16,163 nucleotides of DNA, from assembly GCA_903938935.1 (NCBI GenBank), contig CAJAFD010000049.1, positions 1 to 16,163 on the forward strand, written 5' to 3'. The notes under the pieces were generated by a model. That model had not been told where the DNA came from, ran no database searches, and was given only the letters and a program-made list of their open reading frames with translations. The stretch comes from an uncultured Opitutia bacterium (GTDB taxonomy: Bacteria > Verrucomicrobiota > Verrucomicrobiia > Opitutales > Opitutaceae). This document shows, in pieces, positions 15,455 to 16,163 of the stretch (position 1 is the first letter of the stretch; each line of letters starts with the position of its first letter). A program made the position numbers and the translations under genes.

Positions 15455-15474
15455 GGGCCGGTTCCTGCCAGCCC
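15455..15474 (-). other. GC-rich hairpin between glycosidase and sulfatase genes
   Basis: On the minus strand GGGCTGG, a six-base loop CAGGAA, and CCGGCCC can pair over seven positions including one G-U. It lies about 36 bases past the glycosidase stop and 106 bases before the sulfatase start. No T run follows, so it is not a standard intrinsic terminator. It could slow or partly end transcription, or stabilise an mRNA end. Confidence 0.3.
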
Positions 15475-15509
15475 ACGAGGAGGGGACCAGTGGGGGCAGT
15501 TGGCGGGAT

Positions 15510-16163
15510 TCATTTAGGGTTTGGAGCGGCGGATGATTTCCGAAATTCGATCAGTCGAACGGTGTGTCCGGGCATCGAAAGCTTCACGTTATCCGCATCG
15601 AAAGGAACGCTCGCTCCACGCCAAAGATCCGTCAGTTGGTAGGTCCCGGCAGCCATTTCCAGATCCGCCAGCGACCAAGTCGTTTCGCGGGCATCGTCAA
15701 GCCAGTTGAAGAAGCCGAAGACCGTGCGGTCGGGCAGTTCGAGTTTCCAGATCCGGGGAATGTCAGCCCCGGAAAAGAGATCGAGCGGCACGGCATGCTT
15801 CCCGGCGCGCCATACCTCTAGCAGCGGCTTGTGGCGATACAGGTCGAGACGATCTTTCGGGAGCGACTCGATGCGATCGCCGCCAAAAAGGAAACCGCCC
15901 ATCAGCGCCTGCAGGGTGATGTGGATGCGCGCCTCCTCCAGCGAATACTGCGGCGAACTGAAGAATGCGTCGGGGTCGCAGAGAGCGATGTGGTTGTGAA
16001 TATAGTAGTTCTGCGCTGCCTGGCGGGCAAACCGGATCATCCCCTTGTAGTCGCGACCCAAAAGCACGTCTTCGATCGACCCGGTGGTCTTCCCGTAGGT
16101 GATATTGGCGTAGGGTTCCTTTTTGCTTTTGACCCCCGGTTTGTTGATGTCGTTGCCCATGCG
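15510..16163 (-). CDS. Glycoside hydrolase, C-terminal fragment (clan GH-D, alpha-galactosidase-like)
   Basis: The frame is open to the right edge, so only the last 218 codons or so are present; an ATG at 16160 is more likely internal than the true start. The fragment looks like the end of a (beta/alpha)8 glycosidase plus a C-terminal beta-sandwich. NHIALCDPDAFF resembles the strand carrying the DPD motif late in melibiase-like enzymes. It is followed by EEARIHITLQALMGGFLFGGD, the familiar 'GG...D' helix segment. The last 75 residues have the pattern VFGFFNW, YQLTDLWRG and PGHTVRLIEF, typical of clan GH-D C-terminal domains (GH27/GH36 and relatives). Alpha-galactosidase would fit the galactokinase two genes away, but the family is not certain and the catalytic residues are off the edge or unidentified. 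No signal peptide can be judged. The TGA stop lies 160 bases before the next gene. Confidence 0.75.
   Translation of the reverse strand, partial: RMGNDINKPGVKSKKEPYANITYGKTTGSIEDVLLGRDYKGMIRFARQAAQNYYIHNHIALCDPDAFFSSPQYSLEEARIHITLQALMGGFLFGGDRIESLPKDRLDLYRHKPLLEVWRAGKHAVPLDLFSGADIPRIWKLELPDRTVFGFFNWLDDARETTWSLADLEMAAGTYQLTDLWRGASVPFDADNVKLSMPGHTVRLIEFRKSSAAPNPK

Noticed and set aside
15455..15474. GC-rich hairpin as an intrinsic terminator
   Set aside because: No T run follows on the minus strand; kept only as a hairpin of unknown role.

Overview
The window looks like a piece of a GC-rich bacterial chromosome from the Planctomycetota-Verrucomicrobiota side of the tree, most likely a Verrucomicrobiota (Opitutaceae-like) glycan degrader. 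The basis is the mixture of 'planctomycete cytochrome' proteins (PSCyt/PSD, DUF1552), several secreted sulfatases, an anaerobic-type sulfatase maturase and a SulP transporter. The taxonomic call is inference from family content, not from a marker gene.

Every gene I can support lies on the minus strand, so transcription runs from high to low coordinates. In that order: the C-terminal part of a retaining-type (clan GH-D-like) glycosidase (right edge); a secreted sulfatase with a C-terminal PA14-like domain and an unusual active-site motif; a galactokinase; a large Tat-exported PhoD-like metallophosphoesterase with an extra N-terminal module; a Tat-exported DUF1552 (HXXSHH) protein; a di-haem PSCyt1/PSD/DUF1592-type cytochrome whose ATG lies one base after the DUF1552 stop; a second secreted sulfatase with a canonical motif, 9 bases further on; a radical SAM/SPASM sulfatase-maturating enzyme; a SulP anion transporter; and, 9 bases after it, the first 29 codons of a secreted protein cut by the left edge.

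The genes read as a sulfated-glycan utilisation locus, probably for a galactose-containing polymer. Exported sulfatases (activated in the cytoplasm by the maturase before secretion) strip sulfate, the glycosidase frees sugar, galactokinase starts galactose catabolism, and SulP could move the released sulfate or another anion. The DUF1552/DUF1592 pair and the PhoD-like protein are of unknown role here. The gene order suggests that the haem protein pair works on the same substrate as the sulfatase next to it, which is the most interesting hypothesis in the window.

The non-coding intervals are short (about 1 to 375 bases). None shows an RNA gene, CRISPR, insertion sequence or convincing intrinsic terminator. 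No start codon in the window is preceded by a good Shine-Dalgarno sequence, so starts were chosen from signal peptides and family lengths. Several genes have in-frame TTG or ATG upstream extensions that I do not believe.
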